A stretch of DNA of 64,000 bases, taken from positions 1 to 64,000 of the forward strand of contig JANXRE010000072.1 in NCBI GenBank assembly GCA_025353165.1, given 5' to 3'. This document shows positions 63,046 to 64,000 of the stretch, piece by piece. Both the position numbers and the translations under genes were made by a program. Positions within the stretch are counted from its first letter, which is position 1, and every line of letters begins with the position of its first letter. The DNA is from Acidobacteriota bacterium (GTDB lineage: Bacteria > Acidobacteriota > Terriglobia > Bryobacterales > Bryobacteraceae). The notes beneath the pieces were generated by a model. It searched no databases. It was not told where the DNA came from and saw only the letters and a list, made by a program, of their open reading frames with translations.

Positions 63046-64000
63046 CAAGCGATAGCTTCCAGGCTCTTTAACTTCGCCGCCAGCGTCGTCCGTTTCAACC
63101 GCAGCATCTCCGCCGCCCGCTTCTTGTTCCCGTGCGTTTTCTGAAGGGCCTGCTCCAAAATCTCGCGCTCAAACCGCCCTACGGTGCGCTCGAAGTCGAG
63201 CCCATGATCCGGCACCGAAACCGGCCAAGCGAGCTGGAGCGCCACCGGACGCCGGGCCGCCGGCAGGCGAAAATCCGACGCGCACAACTCCCCGCGATCC
63301 CCACTCAGCACGATCGCCGACTCTACGGCATTCTCCAACTGCCGCACATTCCCCGGCCAATCGTAATCCACCAGGGTACCCACCGCCGGCCCGGCAATCC
63401 GCTTCACCGGCAGCCCCTCGGCCGCACAAACTTTCCCGATGAAATGATCCACCAGCAGCGGAATATCCTCGCGCCGCTCCCGCAGCGCGGGCATGCGAAT
63501 CGGAACCACGTTCAACCGGTAATACAAATCCTCGCGGAACTCCCCGTCCTCCACCGCTCGCCCCAGGTCGGCGTTGGAAGCCGCGATGAACCGCGCATCC
63601 AGCCGCACCGTCTCGGAGCTGCCGACCCGTTGCAGTTCCCGCTCCTGCAGCACCCGCAGCAGCTTCGCCTGTAGCTGAAAGGGCATCTCGCCGATTTCAT
63701 CCAGGAACAGTGTTCCGTGATTCGCCTGTTCAAATCGCCCCACTCGAGGCCCCACGGCGCCGGTGAACGCGCCCTTGACGTGCCCGAACAACTCCGCCTC
63801 CAGCAATTGCTCCGGCAGGGCCGAGCAATTCACCGCCACCAACGGCGCCTGAGCCCGCGCCCCGGCCATGTGGATCGCCCGGGCCACCATCTCTTTACCC
63901 GTGCCCGTCTCGCCCGTCAGCAGGACGGTGCACTTGCGCGGCCCGACCAGCCGAACAACTTGCAGGATCGTCTGCATAGCCGGACTCTCGCCGACCAAAA
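63042..64000 (-). CDS. sigma-54-dependent activator (AAA+ and Fis domains), 5' end beyond the window
   Basis: At least 318 aa. Starts in mid-protein at VGESPAMQTILQVVR, the usual beginning of the AAA+ domain; the receiver or other sensor domain would lie beyond 64000. Walker A GETGTGKE, the sigma-54 contact loop GAFTGA, FLDEIGEMP, R-finger region REDLYYRLNVVPI. Fis-type helix-turn-helix at the end: ILEQALQKTHGNKKRAAEMLRLKRTTLAAKL. Fully competent sequence. Stop overlaps the thyX stop by 4 bp, tail to tail. Confidence 0.92.
   Translation of the reverse strand, partial: LVGESPAMQTILQVVRLVGPRKCTVLLTGETGTGKEMVARAIHMAGARAQAPLVAVNCSALPEQLLEAELFGHVKGAFTGAVGPRVGRFEQANHGTLFLDEIGEMPFQLQAKLLRVLQERELQRVGSSETVRLDARFIAASNADLGRAVEDGEFREDLYYRLNVVPIRMPALRERREDIPLLVDHFIGKVCAAEGLPVKRIAGPAVGTLVDYDWPGNVRQLENAVESAIVLSGDRGELCASDFRLPAARRPVALQLAWPVSVPDHGLDFERTVGRFEREILEQALQKTHGNKKRAAEMLRLKRTTLAAKLKSLEAIAC

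Overview
The window looks like the replication-origin region of an Acidobacteriota genome, most likely of the Bryobacterales/Solibacter group. The evidence is indirect but consistent: high GC, a secreted astacin protease ending in what looks like the Solibacter-type C-terminal domain (TIGR03437 as I recognise it), a CRTAC1/UnbV-type FG-GAP protein, BshC (bacillithiol), HpnE (hopanoids), a long two-unit ThyX, and the dnaA-dnaN-gyrB and mnmG-rsmG-parA-parB blocks. No search was run, so all family names come from reading motifs.

Layout. 0.1-0.85 kb: two 5' halves of different tRNA-Leu genes face each other across an imperfect 185/188-bp inverted repeat carrying two truncated tyrosine-recombinase genes. 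This is the scar of two related integrative elements. 0.85-13.0 kb: metabolic genes (HpcH aldolase, bshC, cyaY-hemW-ltaE, a PLP dehydratase and a hydroxyacid dehydrogenase, an EamA exporter, a PfkB kinase, and an unexplained trio of phosphatase-like protein, unknown 400-aa protein and RidA/chorismatase-like protein). 13.0-13.8 kb: a decayed HicA with intact HicB and a chimeric antitoxin-like ORF. 13.8-25.9 kb: FG-GAP protein, AmmeMemoRadiSam pair, a frameshifted dual-specificity phosphatase, astacin protease, Gfo/Idh/MocA protein, and a translationally overlapping operon (DapA-like, aromatic amino acid decarboxylase-like, pyrD, ridA). 25.9-34.4 kb: DCC protein and hpnE, a second decayed toxin with its antitoxin, and a lipid/glycan set (LbH acyltransferase, SDR, FabH-like KAS III, ACP, processive GT2), then tRNA-Gly.

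34.4-39.9 kb holds a candidate oriC (AT-rich stretch and three DnaA-box-like sites), dnaA, dnaN and gyrB. 40-51 kb holds alr and a glycan assembly locus on the minus strand: five separate glycosyltransferases, a 775-aa GT2-GT4 fusion, a methyltransferase with a coiled coil, and a Wzt-type ABC ATPase with a C-terminal domain. The last two resemble the WbdD/Wzt chain-termination-and-export logic, but no Wzm permease is present. 51.3-56.9 kb: a CAU-anticodon tRNA, parB, parA, two overlapping parS sites that include the rsmG stop codon, rsmG, mnmG, purD and tRNA-Arg.

57-64 kb: a two-component pair whose sensor has a degenerate ATPase, a methyltransferase, tRNA-Ala, a REP-like palindrome, a decayed YcaO (TOMM cyclodehydratase) gene, dut, the long thyX, and a sigma-54 activator cut by the window end. 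The strongest candidates for unusual biology are the inverted double integration scar, the WbdD-like/Wzt pair, the acyl-glycan cluster, the phosphatase/unknown/RidA trio and the YcaO remnant.
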